Of a DNA stretch of 64,000 bases, positions 38,851 to 48,812 are shown in pieces. The position numbers and the translations under genes are program-made. Positions within the stretch are counted from its first letter, which is position 1, and each line of letters begins with the position of its first letter. Source of the stretch: an archaeon (GTDB lineage Archaea; Thermoproteota; Nitrososphaeria; Conexivisphaerales; UBA164); contig JAJYTP010000001.1 of assembly GCA_021792955.1 (NCBI GenBank), positions 67,044-131,043 on the forward strand. The letters are read 5' to 3'. Below the pieces are notes generated by a model that was given only the letters and a program-made list of their open reading frames with translations, was not told where the DNA came from and did no database searches.

Positions 38851-40596
38851 TCATCGTCTGCCCGTGAGCGTGTCGCGTCTTCTTTTGTTATAGGTGCCGA
38901 CCTCCCTCGCCGCATATGCGGGCCCATGTGACATCCCTATCGCCCCACCTACCGCTGGGAGGCCTGCTTCAGCGCTCCCCAGGAAGCCGTGGTAAAGGGA
39001 ATGGCCAAGGATAGCACGCTTAGACATATGCCCTGCGGCCGCCCGTCCCGCCGTTGCGGCGGCTGCCCCTCCGCCAGCCCCACCGGTTCCGCCGCCTATC
39101 CCAATCAGCGACCCGGCCGTACCTAAAGCACCAGTGCCAAAGCCCATGTACACGGCCGAAGCAACTGACCCAGCCGACATGGCGATCTGCGAAGTGGTCT
39201 GGTAGACGGTCGCGGTCAGCGGTGCCAGCACGGTTGGCGCCAGTATGGCCACTATCACGGCCGCAGCCGCCATCCACTGGGATGGTATGCCGGCCTGGAC
39301 AAATATGTTGCCACCGGCGTTCCAGTTAGCCAGTAGTGTTCCGGCCACGCCCAGCATGACAGATGAAAGGACGGTTGCGAGGATCAGGCCGAACAGCGTA
39401 TCCTCTATTATCCTGCCGAGCTTCTGGGTGAATGGGATGTCCCTCAATGCCACTGACAGCGGAAACATGACTATCATCCCCCCGATCAGAAATATCCTGA
39501 CCGTCCCGACCAGGTACATCATTATCGTTACAACCATAGCCACTATGAAATAGGCTATCGCCAGCACGGTACTTGTCAGGTCGTTTATCAGGCCCCCGGA
39601 GGCCGGCTGGATGATGGAGGTGTACACATGGCTGAGCGCGACGGTGTAGGAAGGGGCCGGGTTCGGATAGGCCACGATGGTCTGGTTGAGGAGGTTCAGC
39701 AGCTCGGCAATGTGGTCGTATATGAATGGAAATAGCAGGATCACGACGACCCCTATTGCGACCCTGGCAAGGGCGCTGCCCGGGGTCGGCCTTTCGCCCT
39801 TCTGAGGCATGAAGAAGATGAAGAGGATGGAGGCTACAAGCGCTATCAACGAGACGACCAGCAGGAGGTTGAACACGCCACCCAGGGGGAGCGTGGGCTG
39901 TGTTGCAGTGGAGTTGGAGACATATGCTCCCAGCATCGGATCGTTGAACAGAGGCAGGGCGACTATCGTAGTGAAGAGGTTAACTGCAGTGGATGGGCTT
40001 GTGCTCGTGGATGCAGTAGCGAGCAGGCCGCCGTCGGCGGACTCGGCCTCAACGTTTATGATGAAATACTGCGGAGAGGACCTGGAAAAATATACCACGA
40101 AACTTGCCGATTGGCCCGTGTGGTAGGGGTTGCTGAAGGAGATGGGTGCCGTTGCGTTGAGCATCTCCGACTGGCCATTCACGTCCCCCATGTAGAATTC
40201 CGTGGCCGTGCCCGACAGGTAGACCGGCGCCGGCTCAGTATAGTAGGTTGTGCCGTTCTCAACCGTTGTGCTTTGGCCGTTTCCGCTCGTTGTAGCGTTA
40301 GTGCCCACGATATGGCCAGAAATTACCACGTACTGGGTGGTGGTCACGGTGTACGGTCTGGATGAATAGGTGACGTAGTTGCCCGAGATGATCACCGTGC
40401 CTTCAGCCCACGCCCGCAGCCCGTTCTGCGGGCTTCCGCCGCCGCCGGAGGCGTTAGTAAGTGAAAGCGTCACCGTGCCCGAGGCCTGCGGCGATGCAAA
40501 TACGGGCGCTATGGCCGTGGCCACGAGGAGCGCTAACAGGAACAGGTAGGAGAGGTCGCGGTAGGTCCTTGCTACCCTGAACGGCATGATCTTCAT
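38851..40596 (-). CDS. VirB6/TrbL/CedA-like polytopic membrane protein
   Basis: signal peptide, extracytoplasmic Ser/Thr-rich domain, 6-8 TMs, Gly/Ala-rich C-terminus; T4SS-like gene context. Confidence 0.6.
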   Translation of the reverse strand: MKIMPFRVARTYRDLSYLFLLALLVATAIAPVFASPQASGTVTLSLTNASGGGGSPQNGLRAWAEGTVIISGNYVTYSSRPYTVTTTQYVVISGHIVGTNATTSGNGQSTTVENGTTYYTEPAPVYLSGTATEFYMGDVNGQSEMLNATAPISFSNPYHTGQSASFVVYFSRSSPQYFIINVEAESADGGLLATASTSTSPSTAVNLFTTIVALPLFNDPMLGAYVSNSTATQPTLPLGGVFNLLLVVSLIALVASILFIFFMPQKGERPTPGSALARVAIGVVVILLFPFIYDHIAELLNLLNQTIVAYPNPAPSYTVALSHVYTSIIQPASGGLINDLTSTVLAIAYFIVAMVVTIMMYLVGTVRIFLIGGMIVMFPLSVALRDIPFTQKLGRIIEDTLFGLILATVLSSVMLGVAGTLLANWNAGGNIFVQAGIPSQWMAAAAVIVAILAPTVLAPLTATVYQTTSQIAMSAGSVASAVYMGFGTGALGTAGSLIGIGGGTGGAGGGAAAATAGRAAAGHMSKRAILGHSLYHGFLGSAEAGLPAVGGAIGMSHGPAYAAREVGTYNKRRRDTLTGRR

Positions 40597-40639
40597 GTTT
40601 AGTCATGTCACCCTTCCTTTTAAGGAAGGCAGACATTGG

Positions 40640-40760
40640 GTGTCGTGCTTCCGTGGCTCATATGGCGATCGTTCCCAGCGATTCGCCATGGAAGCACATA
40701 ATGTCACACGTGAAAACCACGGATGTCCCACGTTTTTTGAGTGAATGTCACACGGAACAA
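40640..40760. repeat. iteron array plus hairpin (candidate origin/partition/regulatory site)
   Basis: ATGTCACACG 40701, ATGTCCCACG 40723, ATGTCACACG 40745 (22-bp period); flanking GTGCTTCC...GGAAGCAC and ATGGCGA...TCGCCAT inverted repeats. Confidence 0.75.
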
Positions 40761-40773
40761 GCATTCAACTAAC

Positions 40774-40809
40774 TAAAAAAATAAGGAAGGTGTGAAAGAA
40801 CACACCTTA
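40774..40809 (-). terminator. intrinsic-type terminator hairpin
   Basis: minus strand AAGGTGTG-TTCTTT-CACACCTT followed by CCTTATTTTTTT, directly after the 40807 stop codon. Confidence 0.7.
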
Positions 40810-41253
40810 CGTTGGATATCTCGACAGGAACTTGTCGCCTTCCCCTGAAACGCTGTACTTCCACTTGCCAACCACCATGTACCTCTTGGCCTTGATCTGC
40901 TCAAGCAACCCCTGCAGAGGCCTCATGCTCTCAACAAGTTTGCCATCCTTTTCCGTCCTGAAGGTCCATTGACTGCCCCCCTTTCCATTCTTCCAGTCGA
41001 GGGCATTTAACATGCTTTCGAACATCATGGGTGAGTTGTCAGTTGGTGCCATACCTGTTGACTTTGCGATCTCCTTCTCTCGGTAGTACAGGGCCGCTTT
41101 CAGGTCCTTGATAGCGACGGCGATTATCTCGGGCGGGGTGTCCCTTGGCATGTGGTCTTTCACCGTCCTGTATAGTTTTGTGAATTCGTCTACATAGTTC
41201 TCTGAAAACTTCTGTTCCTCGCTTGTTTCCTCTTCTTTCTTCTCTTCGCTCAT
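40807..41253 (-). CDS. hypothetical element protein
   Basis: 148 aa, charged N-terminus, own CTTAAAAGG promoter box upstream. Confidence 0.6.
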   Translation of the reverse strand: MSEEKKEEETSEEQKFSENYVDEFTKLYRTVKDHMPRDTPPEIIAVAIKDLKAALYYREKEIAKSTGMAPTDNSPMMFESMLNALDWKNGKGGSQWTFRTEKDGKLVESMRPLQGLLEQIKAKRYMVVGKWKYSVSGEGDKFLSRYPT

Positions 41254-41505
41254 TGTGCCCGGTCATGGCGTCCCGGACTTAAAAGGTCGGAGGGCCATCC
41301 TGGTCATGTTGCCGGCCATGGCGCCGTACACATGCTGGAGCGGGCGCGCCGGAGTTGCCGGACTGAAAATAATAAAACTGAGGAAAGAGGATGAAGTAAT
41401 TATTACTCCTATAGTGGATATGTTATGTGATAAGGGAGTGATGTTGGCCATGGCAGTGCACCTAACCGGTGGTCCAACGGGGCCAAAAAATTGAGTATAA
41501 GCTGG

Positions 41506-42471
41506 TTACATATTTACAGCGTCTATAACGTGTTCTATCCCGCTTGGATAGTCCCCCTGGCCCGTCATGTAAGGGTAGAGCACTACCTCATCAGCCCCGG
41601 CGTCAAAGAATCCTTTGATCTTATTTTCGATCTCCCCGCTGGTACCGTATATCATAAGGTCATCGACCATTTTCCTGGGCACGTGCTGCATGGCCGCGTC
41701 GATGCCGGCGGCCGCGGCGGACTTGACCGCTTCCACGGTTTTCCCGTATCCTAGCCTTTTGAAGTTATCTCCGAAAGCGGGGTAGGTGCAGTATTCCGCT
41801 ATAGCCCTCCTAGCCTTTTCAAATGACCCATCGCCCTCTGCGACCGTCAAGAAGTAGCCTATGACCCTTGCGCTGGTACCGGCCTTATCGGCTATCCTCC
41901 TTGCCTCGCTCATATGTTCAGCCGTTGGAAGCATCACCAGCACGCCGTCCGTGAGCCCTGCGGCAAGCTCGATCGCCCTTGGCCCCATGCCGGCAGCGTA
42001 TACCGGTATCCTGGACCTTGGCCTCAGATACAGCTCAAACCCGTTTACGTTGAAAAGCTTCCCACTGAAGGTGCATCTGCCGGTTCTGAGGAGCTCGTTA
42101 ATTATGATGAGCGTTTCCCTCAGCCTTGTAATTGGCCTATCGGAGCTGATAGTCTCAGCGTAGCCCATCGGCGCGACCCCGGCCCCTATGCCAAGGGAAA
42201 AGCGGCCGTCCGACAGCAGGGATGTGGTCGCCGCGGCCATCGCTATAGTTGTGGGAAGCCTCAGGTGGGAATTGGTTACGCCGGTCGCCACGCCTATCGT
42301 TTTTGTGCTGAGCGCAGCCGCGCAGCTCATTACAAACGCATCGACGTCCTGAACCTCTATGAACCATGCTCTGTTAAATCCAGCCCCTTCCGCCCTCTTC
42401 GCCATCCTGATCAGTTCCGCCGGATCGCCATAACAGCTCAGCGCTATGCCAACCCTTCCATTCAGTCGCAT
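41506..42471 (-). CDS. luciferase-like (LLM class, F420-dependent type) oxidoreductase
   Basis: MRLNGRVGIALSCYGDPAELIRMAKRAEGAGFNRAWFIE...GIGAGVAP; start moved to 42471. Confidence 0.88.
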   Translation of the reverse strand: MRLNGRVGIALSCYGDPAELIRMAKRAEGAGFNRAWFIEVQDVDAFVMSCAAALSTKTIGVATGVTNSHLRLPTTIAMAAATTSLLSDGRFSLGIGAGVAPMGYAETISSDRPITRLRETLIIINELLRTGRCTFSGKLFNVNGFELYLRPRSRIPVYAAGMGPRAIELAAGLTDGVLVMLPTAEHMSEARRIADKAGTSARVIGYFLTVAEGDGSFEKARRAIAEYCTYPAFGDNFKRLGYGKTVEAVKSAAAAGIDAAMQHVPRKMVDDLMIYGTSGEIENKIKGFFDAGADEVVLYPYMTGQGDYPSGIEHVIDAVNM

Positions 42472-42795
42472 GAACACGAAAACAGCTTCATTTTTATAAG
42501 CGTTGTGTGGAATTTTCACCTGTAACCCGGCTGCAACGATGTCCATGGTCTTCTCCATCACCAGATTTACGACCATTACGGTTGGACCATCGCCAGGCCC
42601 GCGGATATGCCGAAGCATGACCGTGACGGAGCACTGTTGGAAGGGGGCACGGTCCTGGGCCACTCCTTCCTGAACTCCTGGACGGATGAGCTGCAGGGGA
42701 TGAACTGAAGCAGTCCCTTGATTCATGATCGGCAGCATTACGCGGCGGAGAAATATCGCCAAAAGGGTTATCAAACCCGGCCATAAAAAATCACA

Positions 42796-43383
42796 GTGGG
42801 CCATATGAGCGCCGTGGTCGAATTAAGGGCTGAGTACGACCTGATCAGGACCATGATGGGCGTCCTTTCCAGGATGTGCGACCTCATGGAATCGGGGGAG
42901 GCCGTTGATACGGAACAACTTGATCAGATGCTGGATTTCATTGTAGTATTCGTAGATAAGTGCCATCACAGGAAGGAAGAGGAGGTGTTCTTCCCCAGGG
43001 TGGTCGCCATGGGGCTTCGAGAGCCGGCGGTGATAGACGCGTTCGTCTACCAGCACGACCTGTTCAAGGAATACATAAGCGAGCTGAGGGCCGACGTCAG
43101 GGAAAGGGAGAAGGGAGGGGACTGGCCCCAGCATAGGTTCATTGAAGTGGCCAGGGATTACATATCCCAGCTGACCGAACACAGTGAAGCGGAGGAGGAC
43201 GAGCTGTTCGCCGTCGCTGGATCGAATCTCAGCGAAGATGAAAATGGGAGGCTGACCGATGAGTTTGAAAGGCTTGAAAGGGAGGAGGTGGGGGAGGGCG
43301 AGCACGAAAGGTACCGCGAGCTTGCGAGCCGCCTGGCGGAGATGTTCCCACCGGGAGGCGCGCGTGGCATGAAGGAGAGCTGA
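42796..43383 (+). CDS. hemerythrin (HHE) domain protein
   Basis: LRAEYDLIRTMMGVL, FVDKCHHRKEEEVFFP, HDLFKEYI, TEHSEAEEDELF. Confidence 0.85.
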   Translation: MGHMSAVVELRAEYDLIRTMMGVLSRMCDLMESGEAVDTEQLDQMLDFIVVFVDKCHHRKEEEVFFPRVVAMGLREPAVIDAFVYQHDLFKEYISELRADVREREKGGDWPQHRFIEVARDYISQLTEHSEAEEDELFAVAGSNLSEDENGRLTDEFERLEREEVGEGEHERYRELASRLAEMFPPGGARGMKES

Positions 43384-43391
43384 AGGGCAGG

Positions 43392-43937
43392 ATGGCTGGG
43401 CCGGCCCCGAGGACGATATATGCCATAGGCTACTCGACCATGTCCATCGAAAGGTTCATGGTCATACTCCGGGCTCACGCGATAACGCGGCTGGCGGACG
43501 TGCGCACGGTTCCAAGGTCGAGTTACAATCCATCCTTCGATGGGGCCGCTTTGGCCGGATCCCTGAGAGGGGCGGGCATTACATACGTACATCTGAAGGA
43601 GCTGGGGGGATTAAGGCGTCCCCTGAAGGGCTCGGTGAACGTGGGCTGGAGGAACGCCAGCTTCCGGGGCTTCGCTGACCACATGGGGACCGCGGAGTTC
43701 GAGAGGGGGCTGGAAGGGCTCATCAGGATGGGGGAAACGGGCAGGGCCGTTATGATGTGCGCCGAGGGAAATCCCTTCAGGTGCCACCGCTCGCTCATAG
43801 CCGATGCCCTGACGGTAAGGGGGATACCCGTGAGTCATATTTCGAGCGGGCTGCCGGGGAAGCTGCACAGGCTCACCCCATTTGCCGCAGCCAACGGATA
43901 CAGGATAACCTATCCCACCGAGGGCCCCAGGATATAG
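43392..43937 (+). CDS. DUF488 family protein
   Basis: TIYAIGYSTMSIERFMVILRAHAITRLADVRTVPRS...LGGLR; CAEGNPFRCHRSLIAD. Confidence 0.9.
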   Translation: MAGPAPRTIYAIGYSTMSIERFMVILRAHAITRLADVRTVPRSSYNPSFDGAALAGSLRGAGITYVHLKELGGLRRPLKGSVNVGWRNASFRGFADHMGTAEFERGLEGLIRMGETGRAVMMCAEGNPFRCHRSLIADALTVRGIPVSHISSGLPGKLHRLTPFAAANGYRITYPTEGPRI

Positions 43938-44024
43938 TGAGGGCAGGGAACGGCCATCCTGCGGCCCTGTAACCGGGCGCGCCCGAAGGGCCATTTATAA
44001 ATGGCCATGTTTACCTAAGACGCG

Positions 44025-44663
44025 GTGGTCACGATGAACAAAGGCCTTCCGATCGTGCTGTTAATAGCGGCAGTGACGTTCGGGGCGCTCGGATGGATGC
44101 TTGCCACTAGCCCTTACCTTTTTTCGATAGAGCTGCTGGCCGGCATGGTTGCCGTGCCGCTGGCCATAATGACGGTGCCGAGTTTGCTCATAAACGAAAT
44201 GAGACGACTTGTGAACGAAGGACAGCAGACGATAAACCGGAACGCCCAGGCAGCTGAGATCAGCAGGAACGCCTACGTCAAATGCCCCAGCTGCGGCAGC
44301 GAGGAGTTAATTAAAATGGAAAACGGCAGGGTGATGATACCATATGAGGACGCCGACTACGCAATGATATCGGGAACCGATTACTTTACGTGCGCGAAGT
44401 GTGGAATGGTGATAGGTGATGTGGCGATCTCGCAGACGCTCCCCGTGGCCGGCAGGGACTATATTCACTGTGAAGCCTGCGGCAGCACGGAGTTTTTGTT
44501 AAACACTGCTACACCGGTAAAGGTGCGTAACGGCGACAGAGGCGTCGAAGACATCGGAAAAACCATCTCTACCCTGGTCTGCACGAAGTGCGGGCACCCA
44601 TTCGATGAACCCGTCGAAGCGAAGCCAGCCGGCGGGCAGGTGCAGACTGCCGCCAGCGATTGA
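44025..44663 (+). CDS. membrane-anchored multi-zinc-ribbon protein
   Basis: two TMs then CPSCG/CAKCG, CEACG/CTKCG Cys pairs. Confidence 0.7.
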   Translation: MVTMNKGLPIVLLIAAVTFGALGWMLATSPYLFSIELLAGMVAVPLAIMTVPSLLINEMRRLVNEGQQTINRNAQAAEISRNAYVKCPSCGSEELIKMENGRVMIPYEDADYAMISGTDYFTCAKCGMVIGDVAISQTLPVAGRDYIHCEACGSTEFLLNTATPVKVRNGDRGVEDIGKTISTLVCTKCGHPFDEPVEAKPAGGQVQTAASD

Positions 44664-44664
44664 C

Positions 44665-46584
44665 CTAGGCCGATACGTCCTTTGGCCTTGTCGTGAATGC
44701 CGCCAGTTCGGACTTTGCAAGCGAGTTGAAGAATGGGATGTGGCCTTCGGGCGACAGGAGCATTCCCTGCCCTGTCCTCGCGTTCAGCACGAACCTCCTG
44801 TCCTCGGGCGACAGTGCCATTTCGTTTGCGAGTATATCCGTAGCCGCCGTGTCCTGCTTCAGTATCACCTTCGTTGCGCTGTTCTGGAGCATGGCCTTGC
44901 CGGGCCCGGTCATCATGTCCGATACCTGCTGGGTGGCTATGAAGAACGCCGTGTTGTAGTGCCTGCCGGTCCTGGCTATTTCGGGCACGTACTCAACCGC
45001 CATGGGGAAGTAGGGCCTCCCCGTCTTCGGGTTGTCCTCCACGAACGCCCATCCTTCATCTATCACCACCGCCTTGCAGGCCGATACCGGCAGGGACCTG
45101 ATGGTGCGCCACACCCTTGCCAGCACCAGAAAGGCCACGATATCCCTTGTGGTGCGGTCCAGATCGTAGAGGGAGAAGACCATGCGGTCCCACATCTTCA
45201 GTTCGCCACGGAAAAGGTGGTCGAACGGCTTCAGCTCGGCGCTGAGCCGCTTCTCAAGCCTGGATATTATAGTAGCGGATGACGGATCACCGGCCGGCAG
45301 CGAAGCCCTCCTTGCCTCGAGCTTCTCCATAAGCTCGTCCAGGTCCTCTGCGCCCTCTGCCGCCATTCGGAGTTCGTCCTTCATTTCGGGCTCATCCACC
45401 CCCGCCAGCTCCTCCACCACCTGCGCGGCCTGCCTTCCCTCAAAGATGGAGAGCGGGTCAAGGTAGGTGTCCCCTTTGAAGTCAAGCACCTTCGCGCCGA
45501 TCATGGAGGCGAACGAGCCTTCATAATTTCCATCCGGGCCGACTGAATATTCGGGCTTTGCTATGGAGTCGAATATGTAGATGTACGATTCGTCATCCTG
45601 GGCGGCCAGGCGGGATACCCACGACTTGATCAGGGTGGACTTGCCTGCGCCGGTCTGGCCCAGGATTGATACGTTGTAGTTTTTCCTGTCGAAAATATCA
45701 TACAGCAGGACGTTACCGGTCTGCAGGTTCTGCCCGAGCATTACGCCTTCTGGGTCTATGAGGTCGAGGCCGGAGAACGGGAAGAAGGCCAGCAGCGTGG
45801 AGGTGGGCGCGTAGATCAGCCTTCCGAGCGCCCAGGACGGGCCCGCCCCTTCGTACATGGCCCTCTGCAGCCCGAGCGGTGAATCGACCAGGCCGCGAAG
45901 CTGTGCCAGGAGCGCCTTCTCCTTCGAGAGCAGCTCGTCATCGTCCTTTGCCCTGAGCACGATCGTCACGCGGAACATGAACAGTTTTTCGTTCCCGGCG
46001 GCTATGGAGTTTGCCGCCCTCTGAGCCCCATCGGCCTCGAGCACTGCTGAAGGGTCCACTGCACGGGCGTCCTTCTCCCTGAGCGCTATCTTCGACCTCA
46101 TCATGTAGGCGTGGGACATCGCAAGCTGCTTCCCATTCTCGACCGGGCATATCGTTATCCTGATTTCATGTGCAAAGGGGTAGAGGTCGGTCAGGAAGCC
46201 GGTGTTCATAGCGTTTGAAAGGGCTACCAGGTTCCAGCATTCGACAAAACATCCATCTTCGTCCACCATGAAGCGCCGCACGTTGGACCTGATCTTCAGC
46301 AATGGGACCGACGGCACCTTCACGAACTTGACCCTCATGTCCATCAGCGCGTTGTCCAGCGGTTCATCGCTGGAAATAAAATAACGCTTGTATGGCTGCC
46401 TGTATATTTCATCCCCGAGCGCGGCCTGCCTCACGTCTTCAATTATCCTGATTTCGACCGGCTCAAGAAGCGAGTTGAGAAAATCGGCATAGTCGTCGAG
46501 CACCCCCGCCGCCTCCTCCTGCGGCAGGTTGAACAGGTTTATCGATCGGAGCTCATAGGCGTTCTTCATCATATCACCTCGCAT
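44665..46584 (-). CDS. VirB4/TraC-like conjugation ATPase
   Basis: Walker A GQTGAGKSTLIKSW, Walker B AVVIDEGW, IATQQVSD; 639 aa. Confidence 0.88.
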   Translation of the reverse strand: MRGDMMKNAYELRSINLFNLPQEEAAGVLDDYADFLNSLLEPVEIRIIEDVRQAALGDEIYRQPYKRYFISSDEPLDNALMDMRVKFVKVPSVPLLKIRSNVRRFMVDEDGCFVECWNLVALSNAMNTGFLTDLYPFAHEIRITICPVENGKQLAMSHAYMMRSKIALREKDARAVDPSAVLEADGAQRAANSIAAGNEKLFMFRVTIVLRAKDDDELLSKEKALLAQLRGLVDSPLGLQRAMYEGAGPSWALGRLIYAPTSTLLAFFPFSGLDLIDPEGVMLGQNLQTGNVLLYDIFDRKNYNVSILGQTGAGKSTLIKSWVSRLAAQDDESYIYIFDSIAKPEYSVGPDGNYEGSFASMIGAKVLDFKGDTYLDPLSIFEGRQAAQVVEELAGVDEPEMKDELRMAAEGAEDLDELMEKLEARRASLPAGDPSSATIISRLEKRLSAELKPFDHLFRGELKMWDRMVFSLYDLDRTTRDIVAFLVLARVWRTIRSLPVSACKAVVIDEGWAFVEDNPKTGRPYFPMAVEYVPEIARTGRHYNTAFFIATQQVSDMMTGPGKAMLQNSATKVILKQDTAATDILANEMALSPEDRRFVLNARTGQGMLLSPEGHIPFFNSLAKSELAAFTTRPKDVSA

Positions 46585-46796
46585 TCCGTCAGCCTTGTGA
46601 GCTCCTCCTTCAGCCCCCTGATGCCTTCGTCCAGCTGCACAAAGGCCCTGCTGAGCCTTCGCCTATCCTTCAGCGGAAGATAAAGGCCAATATCATTCAT
46701 CATGAAGACCAGCAGCAGGTTGCCGTAGGAGCGCTTCAGCTCGTCGAAGTCCTGCCTGAACCGCATAGCCTGTTTCTCGTTTATCGGCGTCGTCAT
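46569..46796 (-). CDS. small element protein
   Basis: 75 aa from ATG 46796, 25 bp from CCCTTTTAAG box. Confidence 0.5.
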   Translation of the reverse strand: MTTPINEKQAMRFRQDFDELKRSYGNLLLVFMMNDIGLYLPLKDRRRLSRAFVQLDEGIRGLKEELTRLTECEVI

Positions 46797-46819
46797 GGCC
46801 TTACATGCGGTGGCCCCTT

Positions 46820-47137
46820 TTAAGCCGGCTGGATGACCGTCATGTCCAAAATCCGGTTGAACGGAACATCCACACACGGGCCGTCATCTGTCACAATGGT
46901 GAAATTGTTGTCGCAGACTGCAATCACCCAGCCGGAGAGGAAGCGTTCAAGGGGCATATCCGGGTCAAGCATGTCCATCGCGACATGCCTGTTCACGGTC
47001 AGCCGCACCAGTTCCGTTTCGAGCGAAAGTATGTGTTTTATGGTAGTCGTGATTGCATCCCCGTTCCGGGCCATCCTGTTCAGCTTGCCATAGAGGATGT
47101 CGATGTTGTTCAGGATGCGGATGATTTCTCGCGTCAT
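46820..47137 (-). CDS. small element protein
   Basis: 105 aa, overlaps stop/start with neighbour. Confidence 0.45.
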   Translation of the reverse strand: MTREIIRILNNIDILYGKLNRMARNGDAITTTIKHILSLETELVRLTVNRHVAMDMLDPDMPLERFLSGWVIAVCDNNFTIVTDDGPCVDVPFNRILDMTVIQPA

Positions 47138-47736
47138 TTCTTCGCGCCCTCCAGGAGGCCTATGCCCAGGCGGGGCTTTATGGTGACCTTCACCCGCTCG
47201 ACTTCATCGGAACCCACTTTGATGGCCAGCTCGTGCGTCCCCACGCCATAACCTCCGGGGCTGAACAGCAGCCTGTACCTCGGGCTCGCTGGCGATACGT
47301 TCATCGAGGCCGACTCAATGCCGTCCACGACCAGCACAACCTTTGTGGTTACGCCCACCTGGGCGCTGCCTGAGAAGCTGATCGGCACGTCGCTGTCCGC
47401 GAACATCTCCTGCGGGGCCTCCTCCCTGAGGACCTCGGGCTTACCCTTTCTGACTGCTGGCGCTTTACCTTCATTGTTATTTCTAAACATGTACAGAAGC
47501 TGAAGCTCGGGTGGCACCATCCTGACCCTTATGCTGGCCATGAGGATACCCACGAGGACCAGGAGGCCGAACGCGCCCAGCTTGAAGATTATGCCTGGGA
47601 ACGGAATGGATGCCAGCACCCCGACGATTAGGAAGAACCCGAATATCACGAACTGCCTCACCGAAAGCATGAAGCCAAACAGTGGCATCCCCCTTGCCTC
47701 CCACTTGCTCTCCTTCAGCCACCAGATCAGGTCCAT
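47134..47736 (-). CDS. T4SS-associated membrane protein (VirB3/PrgI-like position)
   Basis: two N-terminal TMs and C-terminal beta-rich domain; upstream of VirB4 in same operon. Confidence 0.5.
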   Translation of the reverse strand: MDLIWWLKESKWEARGMPLFGFMLSVRQFVIFGFFLIVGVLASIPFPGIIFKLGAFGLLVLVGILMASIRVRMVPPELQLLYMFRNNNEGKAPAVRKGKPEVLREEAPQEMFADSDVPISFSGSAQVGVTTKVVLVVDGIESASMNVSPASPRYRLLFSPGGYGVGTHELAIKVGSDEVERVKVTIKPRLGIGLLEGAKK

Positions 47737-47780
47737 GAACTACCGTACATGAAGAATTTAAAAGGACAGAAAAAAAGAAT

Positions 47781-48176
47781 TCACCGCTTGGATCCATACA
47801 GCTGGAGCAGCGAAGCGGCAAACTCGATGCCGAGGAAGATGGCCACGGCCAGCGCAACCAGCGATATAAGGTCGTTCATGATCGTGACCATGACGGACGG
47901 AAAGGCGGGCGAAGAGGCGATGCCGCCGTTGGCCGTTGAGTTTATCCAGAAGTAGGACACGCCCGATGTTATTCCGTAGCTCGAAGCACCGGGGGTTGCC
48001 GACGTGATCTGGAAGATACCGTAGGTGATGCCGGGCGCAAGGCCACCACCGGCGGAGAACGCAGAGCCCACTATCCAGATTATGAAGGAGATGATGAGCG
48101 GCACCAGCAGGGCGATCACCATCAGGGTTCCGTAGTTCTTCACCTTTTCCAGCGCGGACGACTGTTCGGAGGTCAT
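47781..48176 (-). CDS. small two-TM protein, candidate VirB2-like pilin
   Basis: 131 aa with two hydrophobic helices; first gene of T4SS operon. Confidence 0.45.
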   Translation of the reverse strand: MTSEQSSALEKVKNYGTLMVIALLVPLIISFIIWIVGSAFSAGGGLAPGITYGIFQITSATPGASSYGITSGVSYFWINSTANGGIASSPAFPSVMVTIMNDLISLVALAVAIFLGIEFAASLLQLYGSKR

Positions 48177-48506
48177 GCCAGCACATGTGAAGGCCGTTTA
48201 AAAGGACAGATATCAGGCCAACTTCGACGGCCTGTGTGAACTACACGACCCCCGTGGCATGGCGACCTTCGGCTTCATAATATACCGCATCGCAATCCAT
48301 TCAGAGAATGGCTCTACAAATATATGCTCCTTGATAGGCCCGTCGTGATGGTGGGCGGCTATATCAGTACAAGGCTTCCTAAATCGTGGTAGCAGTGTTT
48401 TATGGCTTATAACCTTCTTTCCATACTCTCCCCTGACTGATGCGATGTATGAGAGGGATTCGAGTTGGCCAAAGCGTATAAACTGGACCGGCCTATGTGT
48501 ACTAAT

Positions 48507-48812
48507 ATGACCGAAATTCATGATACAGGCCTTGATGACCGAAAGCGCAAGCTTGGCGAAAGGAACCGCGGCAGCCCTCTCAATCACGGCCTCCTCGTCG
48601 CCGGCATCATAATGATCACGAGCGTGTTCTACCTGCCCCGCATTTCCCTGCTTGACGTCATAGTTATTCTCGGTATCATACCCTTCGGCTGGGGCCTTAT
48701 GGGTGAACTCACGGACCTGCTCGACCTCGATTTGATTGCTGCCTTCGCGATATCGATATTCATCACTTTGATTTTCATTGTCGTTATATTTTTTGCTGCG
48801 GGGCTACTCTGA
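48507..48812 (+). CDS. small membrane protein
   Basis: three hydrophobic segments; TATAAAC box about 27 bp upstream of ATG 48507. Confidence 0.45.
   Translation: MTEIHDTGLDDRKRKLGERNRGSPLNHGLLVAGIIMITSVFYLPRISLLDVIVILGIIPFGWGLMGELTDLLDLDLIAAFAISIFITLIFIVVIFFAAGLL

Noticed and set aside
41306-41494. Plus-strand 62-aa ORF sharing the 41278-41286 CTTAAAAGG box
   Set aside because: Spacing (about 24 bp) fits, but the protein has no recognisable features; left as unproven rather than annotated.
42472-42804. N-terminal extension of the LLM oxidoreductase
   Set aside because: The family homology begins at MRLNGRVGIALS (42471) with a TTATAAAA-like box about 23 bp upstream; the extension is not family-like.
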